Source: Acetobacter fallax
GTDB taxonomy: Bacteria; Pseudomonadota; Alphaproteobacteria; Acetobacterales; Acetobacteraceae
DNA length: 64,000 nt
Assembly (NCBI RefSeq): GCF_011516735.1
Contig: NZ_WOSX01000001.1
Location: 62,001 to 126,000 of the forward strand
Direction: 5' to 3'
Positions 27,739 through 35,466 of the stretch are shown here, piece after piece (position 1 is the first letter of the stretch; every line of letters begins with the position of its first letter). The position numbers and the translations under genes are program-made. Under the pieces are notes generated by a model. The model made no database searches. It was given only the letters and a program-made list of their open reading frames with translations, and had not been told where the DNA came from.

Positions 27739-28842
27739 TTACTGGCTTTGTCTTTCCGGAAACAGCGAATGCAGTCCTGCTGCGCTTGCTGCGCAACGCC
27801 CTCGTTCAGTAATGAGACCAGTAACAAGACGCGCCGGCGTCACATCAAATGCCGGATTAGCGGCGGCGCTGTCATGCGGCGTGATCCTCACCGTTTCGAT
27901 ACGTCCGTCCTTCGTCTGACCGGTTACACCCGTAACCTCTGATGCAGCACGCTCCTCAATCGGAATTTCCCGAATGCCGTCCATGACAGTCCAGTCGATT
28001 GTCGTGGACGGGAGCGCAACCCAGAACGGCACCTTATTATCCTGTGCTGCCAGAGCTTTGAGGTAAGTGCCGATCTTGTTGGCGACATCGCCCTGTGCTG
28101 CCACCCGATCCGTGCCAACAATGACCAGGTCAACCATGCCATGTTGCATAAGATGTCCGCCTGCATTGTCTGTGATGACGGTGTGCGGGACGCCGTGACT
28201 CCCGAGTTCCCAGGCGGTCAGTGCGGCGCCCTGGTTACGGGGACGGGTTTCATCGACCCAGACATGTACATCGTAGCCGGCATCATGCGCCATATAGATC
28301 GGCGCAAGTGCCGTGCCCCAGTCAACAGTCGCGATCCAGCCGGCATTGCAATGTGTCAGAATGTTAATTCTTCTGTTTTTGTCGTTTGTTTTTGCAATAT
28401 CCCTGATCAGGGAAAATCCATGGCGTCCGATTGCTTCGTTTTGAGCGACGTCCTCGTCGCAAATCAGAGCGGCTTCAGCATAGGCCGCTGCGACACGATC
28501 TTCCGGTTTAAGAGGACGCAGTTTCGCAAGCATGCGATCGATGGCCCAGCGAAGATTGATGGCAGTCGGTCTTGTTGCCGCAAGCGTGGCGGCATCTCTC
28601 TCCATGGCGTCGTCTCCGGCATCGACCCGCAAAGCAAGTGCGAGTCCATAAGCAGCGACAGCACCGATCAGAGGAGCACCCCGAACCTGCATTGAGGTAA
28701 TAGCGTGTGCGACCTGAACGCATCCGGTAAGACGCAGCACGTTAAGGGAAAAAGGCAGACGGGTCTGGTCAAAAATCAGAATAGTCCAGTTATCATCAGG
28801 ATCGACCTGGACGCTACGGTATTGCACTCCATTTATTTTCAT
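27739..28842 (-). CDS. mtnA: S-methyl-5-thioribose-1-phosphate isomerase
   Basis: Converts methylthioribose-1-phosphate to methylthioribulose-1-phosphate in methionine salvage. RGAPLIGAVAAYGLAL, the catalytic Cys in ILTHCNAGWIATVD, the catalytic Asp in ITDNAGGHLM and VGTDRVAAQGDVANKIGTY are the MtnA/eIF2B signature. The preferred ATG at 28842 has AGGA upstream. The ATG at 28863 adds seven residues and lacks a ribosome site. No other salvage genes are adjacent. The gene reads toward the DUF2272 gene. Confidence 0.94.
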   Translation of the reverse strand: MKINGVQYRSVQVDPDDNWTILIFDQTRLPFSLNVLRLTGCVQVAHAITSMQVRGAPLIGAVAAYGLALALRVDAGDDAMERDAATLAATRPTAINLRWAIDRMLAKLRPLKPEDRVAAAYAEAALICDEDVAQNEAIGRHGFSLIRDIAKTNDKNRRINILTHCNAGWIATVDWGTALAPIYMAHDAGYDVHVWVDETRPRNQGAALTAWELGSHGVPHTVITDNAGGHLMQHGMVDLVIVGTDRVAAQGDVANKIGTYLKALAAQDNKVPFWVALPSTTIDWTVMDGIREIPIEERAASEVTGVTGQTKDGRIETVRITPHDSAAANPAFDVTPARLVTGLITERGRCAASAAGLHSLFPERQSQ

Positions 28843-28863
28843 AGCGAAAACATCCTGCTTCAT

Positions 28864-29390
28864 AGTGTGGATTTTTAAGAGTGTTAGCCTGACGGGATGA
28901 TTATCGCCAGCATGATGATCAGGGCACCGCCACTTCCAGGTCCCGATAAAAATATTTAGTTACAATATAAGCAAGTGTGCGCCACACGCATGGCGCATAA
29001 TGATGTAACGCAACCTGACCCGAACAAAACGCGTTTCCGCAATCGCGACAAGAAAACGATATTTGAATATTTTATTTCATATACTTGTTTTTTCTAAACA
29101 ACACCGGAAAAATATCAGGCAACTGTTCATGTGTCTTCATATATCGTGACGTCAGTCATCTGTATAAAGAATGTTCGATATTGATATTGCAAACAGGAGC
29201 GACCGTATATATTGGTATGATCAATCTAGGCAAAGATGTGTTCAGTGCAGTTTTTTCACCACCATCAGATCCCGTTCCATTCCGGACGACAGTGGCTGAA
29301 TTTCAGATTCTGCTTTTGAAACACATCGAACGTAGCGCGAAGATTTCGATAATATTTGTCCGATGCGTGTTGACAGAAAGAGAGTGGGTT
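28864..29390. other. Divergent, AT-rich intergenic region with a hairpin
   Basis: About 527 bases between divergent mtnA and the H1-like gene. It holds an inverted repeat TGCGCCA / TGGCGCA (28978-28984 / 28991-28997, 6-base loop), with an overlapping alternative pairing GTGTG / CACAC. The part from about 29040 is AT-rich. An open frame joined to the H1-like gene runs from 29085, but it lacks coding character and a ribosome site. No known riboswitch was recognised in front of mtnA. Confidence 0.5.
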
Positions 29391-29930
29391 ATGGCTAAAA
29401 GACCAGATAAAGTTACGGCAGCAGCACCGGTGGCTCCGAAAAAAACAACGGCGCCGAAAAAGGCTCCGTCCAGAAAAGCTCCTCCGGTTGCGATTAAGGC
29501 ATCTGCTAAAGTGGTCGCTCCGAAAAGCCGGGCCGTTGCGCCGAAAACCAGGGCTGCAGTTAAACCTGCTGTGAAAACTCCTGCAAAAACGACGCGCACA
29601 GCGCGCGTTGTGGAGGCAACGCCAAAAGCAACCACAAAGCGCAAGTCTGTTGCTCCGGTTGTAAAGGCCGTGACAAAAAAAGTGGCAGCACCGAAAGTAA
29701 CACGAACAAAGGTTGCTGCTGCTCCAAAAGCAGTTACCCGGATGTCGGCTCGCAAAGAGACACCTGTAGCCAAACTGTCTGCTGTCGAGCGGCTTAAGAT
29801 TACCCAGGAAACGCGCAAGCAAAAGCGTCTGACACGTCTTGCTGCGGAAAGAGCAGCAAGTGAGCAGGCCGAGGCTCCGAAACGTTCGACACGAGCAAAA
29901 GTGCCTCGTGGCAAGGCATCCCGCGCCTGA
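29391..29930 (+). CDS. Histone-H1-like Lys/Ala/Pro-rich basic protein
   Basis: A 179-residue protein of very low complexity, built from Ala, Lys, Pro, Val, Thr and Arg with repeated KKxxAP/KTxAxxK-type units (VAPKKTTAPKKAPSRKAP, VAPKSRAVAPKTRAAVKPA). It resembles eukaryotic H1 tails and bacterial HctB/AlgP-like nucleoid proteins. The C-terminal third (SAVERLKITQETRKQKRLTR) is predicted helical and may be a small folded module. The start is the ATG at 29391, after an AGAAAGAGAG site. It is monocistronic and ends in a strong terminator. DNA binding is likely, but a specific role is unproven. Confidence 0.7.
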   Translation: MAKRPDKVTAAAPVAPKKTTAPKKAPSRKAPPVAIKASAKVVAPKSRAVAPKTRAAVKPAVKTPAKTTRTARVVEATPKATTKRKSVAPVVKAVTKKVAAPKVTRTKVAAAPKAVTRMSARKETPVAKLSAVERLKITQETRKQKRLTRLAAERAASEQAEAPKRSTRAKVPRGKASRA

Positions 29931-29967
29931 GTGTTTGTGACATCTCCGGTGATATATCTGAGTGCTA

Positions 29968-30015
29968 TGAAAACGCCCCTGGACTCATATTGAGTCCAGG
30001 GGCGTTTTCATTTTT
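29968..30015. terminator. Strong bidirectional intrinsic terminator (20-bp perfect stem)
   Basis: Perfect complementary arms of 20 bases (29968-29987 and 29991-30010) with a 3-base loop TAT, followed by TTTTT on the plus strand. The stem itself starts with AAAA, giving U-richness on the minus strand. It separates the plus-strand H1-like gene from the minus-strand flagellar operon ending at 30036. Confidence 0.88.
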
Positions 30016-30035
30016 GGATACCGATTTGCAGCCTG

Positions 30036-30443
30036 TCAGGCGTTATTCCGAAAGGCCCGCCCCGGTTGCTCACGTTTAGCAACATAACCACCCGAGTTGC
30101 TGTATTGTGTTTTAGCGCCAGCATCGGGCAGGGCACTCGTCAGGAGCCGGACAATAAGACTCTGGGCCGTCATCGCCTGCCTGAGAAGCGTTCTGTTTTC
30201 CTGAAGAGCGTCATCAAGTCGTCTGGCTGTTTCCGGTAATTTTACGGAACAACATTCTATCGATGCGCCTGCATCAGAATCGCGCTTGCATACGATATCG
30301 AGCCTGTCCAGGTCTGCGAGTGCGGCTTCTTTTCTGGCCAGGAGTGAAACAGCAGCGGTAATATCACCGGCTTTCAGCTGGACGTTTTCCTGTTCGATGA
30401 CGTCCAGGACGGTTTCAAGCGTTTTTAACGCGTCGGGGGTCAT
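30036..30443 (-). CDS. FlgN-like flagellar export chaperone (putative)
   Basis: A 135-residue, mostly helical protein. Leu/Ala/Glu heptad patterns (LKTLETVLDVIEQENVQL, SLLARKEAALADLDRL, LDDALQENRTLLRQAM) and a polar, Gly/Tyr-containing tail resemble FlgN chaperones of hook-associated proteins. It overlaps the rod-binding gene by 4 bases at the end of the flgI operon, which supports a flagellar role. Family identity is less certain than for its neighbours because FlgN sequences diverge strongly. Confidence 0.55.
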   Translation of the reverse strand: MTPDALKTLETVLDVIEQENVQLKAGDITAAVSLLARKEAALADLDRLDIVCKRDSDAGASIECCSVKLPETARRLDDALQENRTLLRQAMTAQSLIVRLLTSALPDAGAKTQYSNSGGYVAKREQPGRAFRNNA

Positions 30444-30763
30444 CCTGCTTTCTCCTGAATTTCGAGCATCTGGTGATAAATGGATTTCGCCAGACCGAGA
30501 CCGCCGTTGCCTTCTATCTGTTTTGCCATTTCATCGACCATCATCGGTTTGAAGGTCGACTCACCGACGCCGCCGCCAAAAGGTCCCTTTGAGAGATCGA
30601 CAGTATCGAACATTGGCTGCAGAAGCTGTCCAATGGCCATTGATTCAAAGTCCGAGGCTGTCTTCCAGATTTTTGGATCAACGGACGTGTCCGTCGATGT
30701 GTCGCTGCTCGTCACAGCAGGCTGGGGAAGGGTTTGTGTTGCGCTTTTAATGCTGCTGGTCAT
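30440..30763 (-). CDS. flgJ: FlgJ-like rod-binding protein (N-terminal domain only)
   Basis: A 107-residue protein carrying the rod-binding domain: WKTASDFESMAIGQLLQPMF, ESTFKPMMVDEMAKQI and GGLGLAKSIYHQML. The peptidoglycan-hydrolase domain of enterobacterial FlgJ is absent, as is common in alphaproteobacteria, where a separate enzyme clears the wall. The ATG overlaps the flgI stop by 4 bases, and the stop overlaps the FlgN-like gene by 4 bases, so the three form one translational unit. Confidence 0.87.
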   Translation of the reverse strand: MTSSIKSATQTLPQPAVTSSDTSTDTSVDPKIWKTASDFESMAIGQLLQPMFDTVDLSKGPFGGGVGESTFKPMMVDEMAKQIEGNGGLGLAKSIYHQMLEIQEKAG

Positions 30764-31926
30764 CTTACTTCCAGATCTGCCTGCAGGGCGCCATCGGCTT
30801 TGATGGCCTGAAGGATGGATATCATGTCACGAGGTCCGACACCCAGGGCATTGAGGCCGGACACCAGGTCACTGAGAGCCGGGCCATTATGAAGTATGCC
30901 GAGCTTAGCGCTGTTACCGTTATTGACATTGATGTTCGTCCGGGGGGCAATTGTTGTGGTGCCGCTGGACATGGGACCCGGCTGGGAGACCTGCGGGGTT
31001 TCGGTAACCTGAATGGTCAGATTGCCCTGAGCGATAGCGACAGTGCTGATGCGAACATCGTTTCCAATCACGATTGTGCCGCTGGCGTCATCGACAACAA
31101 CCTTTGCGAGAGTATCCGGCTCAACGAGCAGATCTCCGATCCGGTAAAGCGCTTCCATCCGGTCAATGTTGCTGAGATCAAGGGCTACGGTGCGCGGGTC
31201 CTCGACATGAGCAATATTGCGGCCAAGGCTTGAATTGATCGCCTGAGCAACCCGTGTTGCCGTTGTGAAATCAGGATTGCGCAGCGACAGATGTTGCAGT
31301 TTCCGGTCCACCAGATCGAGTGGGACTTCGCGCTCGACCACTGCGCCGTTGGCGATATGTCCGTTAGTGGGGATATTGTGCACGATCGATGCGGCCGCGC
31401 CACGGGCGCTGAATGCGTTGGTCGCGAGTGATCCCTGCGCGACGGCGTAGACTTCGCCGTCCGCGGCCATAAGGGGAGTCACGAGAAGTGTGCCCCCGGT
31501 CAGATCGGTCGCATCGCCGGTAGCGGAAACCGTGACGTCGATGCGACCGCCGCCATGAGCGAAGGCCGGGAGATCAGCGGTTACCATTACAGCAGCAACA
31601 TCGTGAGTCTGGAGCTGGATCTCACGGTCACGGATATTGACGCCAAGGCGATTCAGCATGCTGATCAGCGTTTCACGGGTGAAAAGCACGTTGGTCAGCT
31701 TGTCGCCGGTCCCATGCAGTCCGACTACCAGCCCGTAGCCGATCAGCTGATTTGTTCGAACGCCCTCAAAGTCGGCAATATCCTTGATCCGGACTCTGGA
31801 GGCATATGCGGGGCTGATTGTGGATGCCATGCTGATTGTTATGAGAAGGGACGCAAGGAGCGCGGAAACAAGTCGGCGAAACGCCGCTGTCTGCATGCGC
31901 TTTCTTCTGCGGTGAGAGGGATTCAT
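30760..31926 (-). CDS. flgI: Flagellar P-ring protein precursor
   Basis: Forms the periplasmic P-ring bushing around the flagellar rod in the peptidoglycan layer. A signal peptide ends near SPAYA, followed by the hallmark SRVRIKDIADFEGVRTNQLIGYGLVVGLHGTGD. LPAFAHGGGRIDVTVSATGDA and the C-terminal ALGVGPRDMISILQAIKADGALQADLEV complete a standard FlgI. The ATG at 31926 and an in-frame ATG at 31896 are both possible starts. The gene heads a minus-strand operon and diverges from fliX across a 145-base region that must contain both promoters. Confidence 0.96.
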   Translation of the reverse strand: MNPSHRRRKRMQTAAFRRLVSALLASLLITISMASTISPAYASRVRIKDIADFEGVRTNQLIGYGLVVGLHGTGDKLTNVLFTRETLISMLNRLGVNIRDREIQLQTHDVAAVMVTADLPAFAHGGGRIDVTVSATGDATDLTGGTLLVTPLMAADGEVYAVAQGSLATNAFSARGAAASIVHNIPTNGHIANGAVVEREVPLDLVDRKLQHLSLRNPDFTTATRVAQAINSSLGRNIAHVEDPRTVALDLSNIDRMEALYRIGDLLVEPDTLAKVVVDDASGTIVIGNDVRISTVAIAQGNLTIQVTETPQVSQPGPMSSGTTTIAPRTNINVNNGNSAKLGILHNGPALSDLVSGLNALGVGPRDMISILQAIKADGALQADLEVR

Positions 31927-32071
31927 TCCGATGTTTGCCGCTCGTCAATGTTTTGCCGACAGACTATCGGTCCTAAGAGCAAACAATTCCTCAACGGACA
32001 TTACGGGACGAAGCTCTTCCCGGTCCGGAAACGGATGAAGGCTCTGTTCCTGCTCACGGTGTGGAGACAGT

Positions 32072-32548
32072 ATGAGCGTCATCAGCACGATAAATTATGT
32101 TTCCCGCGTGGTCACATCACGTAAAACACGACAGCGAACGACGCCGACACCTTTTTCGGTGGGACAGGCCGGCGAATCAGGACGATCTTCCGCCGCCGGT
32201 GCAGTGTCAGGCACATCGCTTCTCGGGCTTCAGGAAGAAGACGGGGACGATCCGCAGGGGAACGACAGAACTGCTTTCAACTGGGGTGATGATACTCTGA
32301 AAACCCTCAGGAGCGTGCAGGTTGCGCTGCTTGAAGGGGATTCTGTGACTGAAGCACTCGCGACACTCGAAGGGCTTTGCGAATCGGCGCCTCTTGCCGC
32401 GAGTCCGGGGCTTATATCTGCCATCCGGTCAATTCGGGTGCGGGCCGCCATTGAAGTGGCAAAGGCACGCAGATCGGAAGGTCGCTCTATGCAGCCTGAA
32501 TCTGACAGGAACGAAGACGGTCAGTTTCCGAACTCAAAGGGAAGGTAG
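32072..32548 (+). CDS. fliX: Flagellar assembly regulator FliX (putative)
   Basis: A 158-residue protein with a Ser/Thr-rich N-terminus, TSLLGLQEEDGDD, then a helical C-terminal part (LKTLRSVQVALLEGDSVTEA, ISAIRSIRVRAAIEVAKARR). This layout and the position divergent from flgI match alphaproteobacterial FliX. In Caulobacter FliX couples class II flagellar assembly to FlbD-dependent transcription. GGAG precedes the ATG at 32072. Sequence conservation is limited, so the call rests partly on synteny. Confidence 0.72.
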   Translation: MSVISTINYVSRVVTSRKTRQRTTPTPFSVGQAGESGRSSAAGAVSGTSLLGLQEEDGDDPQGNDRTAFNWGDDTLKTLRSVQVALLEGDSVTEALATLEGLCESAPLAASPGLISAIRSIRVRAAIEVAKARRSEGRSMQPESDRNEDGQFPNSKGR

Positions 32549-32677
32549 CAGGGTGAGCTTGTAACATCATGCAATAAGACACAAAATTGCGATTCGCGCT
32601 TGGCTCTGCCCTGACCCGTCGCTATAAGCCGCCCATTCTTTGGCGGGCACTTGCCCCCGGGAGCGGAGACGCCACTC

Positions 32678-33091
32678 ATGATCACACTTCCTCCGGATTA
32701 CAGACCGTCCGACGACGAAGAATTCATGAATCCCATGCAGGTCGAATATTTCCGCGAGAAATTGCTGAAATGGCGCACTGATCTGCTGAAAGAAGCCGGG
32801 GGAACCCTGGCAAGCCTTTCTGAAGGCGGGATCCATGAAGCGGACGTAACTGACCGGGCCAGCGTTGAGACCGACAGGGCTCTTGAGCTGCGGACCCGGG
32901 ACCGTGCGCGCAAGCTGATTGGCAAGATCAATCAGGCCTTGCAACGCGTTGATAACGGTACTTATGGCTATTGCGAGGAGACCGGTGAGCCGATCGGGCT
33001 CAAGCGGCTCGAAGCACGGCCCATTGCAACTCTTTCGATTGAAGCGCAGGAGCGTCACGAGCGGATGGAGAAAATCCATCGCGATGACTGA
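32678..33091 (+). CDS. dksA: DksA-type RNA polymerase-binding transcription factor, zinc ligands mostly lost
   Basis: A secondary-channel RNA polymerase factor that acts with (p)ppGpp in the stringent response. The coiled-coil region with DVTDRASVETDRALELRTRD carries the acidic tip equivalent. The C-terminal finger reads YGYCEETGEPIGLKRLEARP then IATLSIEAQERHERME. Only one of the four zinc cysteines of E. coli DksA is left, as in other alphaproteobacterial, zinc-independent DksA proteins. The start is ATG 32678 with GGAG upstream. TTG 32651 gives a longer N-terminus without support. It lies between fliX and a tRNA gene. Confidence 0.93.
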   Translation: MITLPPDYRPSDDEEFMNPMQVEYFREKLLKWRTDLLKEAGGTLASLSEGGIHEADVTDRASVETDRALELRTRDRARKLIGKINQALQRVDNGTYGYCEETGEPIGLKRLEARPIATLSIEAQERHERMEKIHRDD

Positions 33092-33181
33092 TATGGTCGG
33101 GGATCAATAAAAACCGGCCTGACGGCGATTCAGGGGCTTGCCGACATCTCGCTGAAAATGTAGGTAGCCCCTCGCCTTAGT

Positions 33182-33256
<75 letters not shown>

Positions 33257-33337
33257 TCTTTCTCCTGAAGCGTGACAGCCTGACTGAAACGTGACAGTTC
33301 GGCGCGATGCAACCGATCGCGCACAGGGAAAGTCATT

Positions 33338-33724
33338 ATGCTGAAAATTGATGATCCGGATATTGTTCGTGAAGTGACAGAAGCCTCGGACTGCTATGAG
33401 GTCGCCCTGATGGCGAACGATCTGACGCAGCTGGATGCGTTGTTTCGCGATGCTCCGGAAACAATCCGGTATGGTGTCGGCGAAAATCTTTACGGATTTG
33501 AAGAAATCGCAGAATTCAGAAAAACACGGACAGGGGGATCACCCCGGAGGAAAGTCCTGCGGCGCGTTGTGACGACCTATGGTCATGGTATGGCGACCGT
33601 CAATCTGGAGTTTCGGCGAGAAGGCAGTACGCGCACCGGACGCCAAAGCCAGACCTGGCTTCGGACAGATGAGGGATGGCGCATTGCAACGGCGCATGTT
33701 TCGCTGATGGAGTCCTTTTCCTGA
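33338..33724 (+). CDS. AtzH/HpxZ-like NTF2-fold protein (DUF3225)
   Basis: A 128-residue SnoaL/NTF2-like protein. APETIRYGVGENLYGFEEIA and GRQSQTWLRTDEGWRIATAH are the diagnostic stretches shared with HpxZ (oxalurate catabolism) and AtzH (cyanuric acid/biuret pathway accessory subunit). AGGGAAAG precedes the ATG. In other genomes the gene accompanies an amidase of the AtzE/HpxY type. None is present in this window, so the partner must lie elsewhere or the protein has another job. Confidence 0.83.
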   Translation: MLKIDDPDIVREVTEASDCYEVALMANDLTQLDALFRDAPETIRYGVGENLYGFEEIAEFRKTRTGGSPRRKVLRRVVTTYGHGMATVNLEFRREGSTRTGRQSQTWLRTDEGWRIATAHVSLMESFS

Positions 33725-33894
33725 AGATGCCTGACTGTTTCGTTGCCCGTTTTTGTCAGGTCAGTGACATCGGGACGATATCCCGGTGACAGGTTCAGGG
33801 GCATGACCGGCAGACGCTGTCAGACAAAGTGTCCGGCTTTCCGGGAATTATCCCGGGTCGCCAGAGCGAAACCATATGAACCGGTGCTATCCGG

Positions 33895-35292
33895 ATGAAC
33901 ACTGATGGGCGTGCCGGACTATCCGACGGCGCGACGGGTTACTCCCGGGAAGCAAATGCGGAACCGCTGCGTTCACTGACCGTTCGTTTCTTAGTTTTCA
34001 TGATGCCGGTTCTTCTGGACTGTGTCCTTCAGTCGGTTTCGGGGACGATTGGCAACATCTGCGCAGGGCGGCTTCTTGGCCCGGATGATCTTGCCGCCGC
34101 GAGTACTTTTTTTCCGATTATGCTGATGCTGGTTTCCTGCGGGGTTGGACTTGGAACCGGAGCGAGCACCCTCGTGGGACAATACTGGGGTGCTGATCAG
34201 ACGGAACGGGCGAGGGTGGTTGCTTCCGCGGCTCTCGGCGTTGGGCTCGCAGTAGGGCTGGTTATCAGCGCAATGTCGCAGATCGCGATTCGCCCGACGC
34301 TGATTCTGTTTGGCACACCGGCGAACATACTGGATCACGCGGCCCGTTACGCCGGCTGGCTGCTGTTCGGAACACCGGTTCTGGCTCTCGTGATCGTCTC
34401 GTCGATTGTATTGCGTGGTGCCAGTGACAACGTGCGGCCTCTGGTTTCAATCATTATTCAGATTGCTTCCACGCTGCTTCTGGCTCCTCTCGCAATCGCT
34501 GCCGGGTCTGGTCTGGATGGCGTTGCGTTCGCGATGCTGGCAGGCTGGGTCATCGCATTGCTTTATATGGCACTGTCACTTCGGCGCGCACGACATCCTC
34601 TCGCCCCCGACACCTCTATGATACGGGAACTGCTTCCGAAGTGGACTGTTCTTCTGCCGGTATTGCGGTTGGGGTTACCTGCCATGGTCGAAATCATGAG
34701 CATGGGACTCGCAGAGACTGCGCTTGTCGGAAGAATCAATGCTTTCGGTTCGGACATGACGGCATCTTACGGTCTTTTTATGCAGACCCTGACCTATATC
34801 GAATATCCTGGAATGGCGATCGGGATCACCGTTTCTGTGATGTGCGCCCATGCGATCGGTGCCGGGAACGAGCGCGAAGCCCGCGCCGTGCTTCGTGCAG
34901 GTTTCTGTGTCGGACTCATTATGACGGGATGTCTGGCTCTGTCTGTTACGCTGGCGCCCGGTGCGGTAGCCGGCCTGTTTACGACGGACCGGAACGTGAT
35001 GGCTCTTGCTGAACACGCATTCCGAACCGTCATGTGGAGCGCTGTGCCGCTTGCGCTGGGCGGCGTGATTGCCTCAGCCTTGCGTGCCAGCGGTGACGTG
35101 ATCGCTCCGATGGCGATTCAGCTTGGATGCATCGTACTGGTTGAACTGCCAGTCGGTTATTTTGCTGCACATCATTACGGGGCCTGGGGTGTGTGGTTTG
35201 GTTATCCGGCCAGCTTCAGCGCAGCCTTTGTTATGACGGTCGTTTACTGGGCGCTGCGCTGGCGACGGCGTAATCTTGTTCCGGTTATCTGA
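33895..35292 (+). CDS. MATE-family multidrug/Na+(H+) antiporter
   Basis: A 465-residue inner-membrane exporter with twelve hydrophobic segments in two similar halves. TVSGTIGNICAGRLLGPDDL and VGLGTGASTLVGQYWGADQT near the N-terminus, and the matching GMAIGITVSVMCAHAIGAGN in the second half, are the paired MatE motifs. About 30 hydrophilic residues precede the first helix, so the start may lie further in. The substrate is unknown. The next gene starts about 170 bases downstream and appears independent. Confidence 0.93.
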   Translation: MNTDGRAGLSDGATGYSREANAEPLRSLTVRFLVFMMPVLLDCVLQSVSGTIGNICAGRLLGPDDLAAASTFFPIMLMLVSCGVGLGTGASTLVGQYWGADQTERARVVASAALGVGLAVGLVISAMSQIAIRPTLILFGTPANILDHAARYAGWLLFGTPVLALVIVSSIVLRGASDNVRPLVSIIIQIASTLLLAPLAIAAGSGLDGVAFAMLAGWVIALLYMALSLRRARHPLAPDTSMIRELLPKWTVLLPVLRLGLPAMVEIMSMGLAETALVGRINAFGSDMTASYGLFMQTLTYIEYPGMAIGITVSVMCAHAIGAGNEREARAVLRAGFCVGLIMTGCLALSVTLAPGAVAGLFTTDRNVMALAEHAFRTVMWSAVPLALGGVIASALRASGDVIAPMAIQLGCIVLVELPVGYFAAHHYGAWGVWFGYPASFSAAFVMTVVYWALRWRRRNLVPVI

Positions 35293-35466
35293 CCACTGAC
35301 ACCACTGGCGACGGCCTGAAATCCCGACGACAAACCAGCTATTTGCATCAGGCAAGTCTGTAAACGTGACTAAATGCCCGTTTAGTAATAACTTAATCAC
35401 ATTGTCCGGCTCGCGTGTCGCAGAATAATGTAAGTGGCATGCCTGATTGATGGGGAAGGCGAAATC

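Noticed and set aside
28864..29060. A possible SAM-type riboswitch or leader peptide before mtnA.
   Set aside because: No known aptamer core could be matched. The only short frame (ATG CTG GCG ...) has nine codons and no ribosome site.
29085..29390. An N-terminal extension of the H1-like protein starting at 29085.
   Set aside because: Composition is unlike the rest, the DNA is AT-rich non-coding in character, and the ATG at 29391 has a proper ribosome site.
31927..32071. A sigma54 (-24/-12) promoter between flgI and fliX.
   Set aside because: No TGGC-N8-TGC-like pair with correct spacing was found on either strand.
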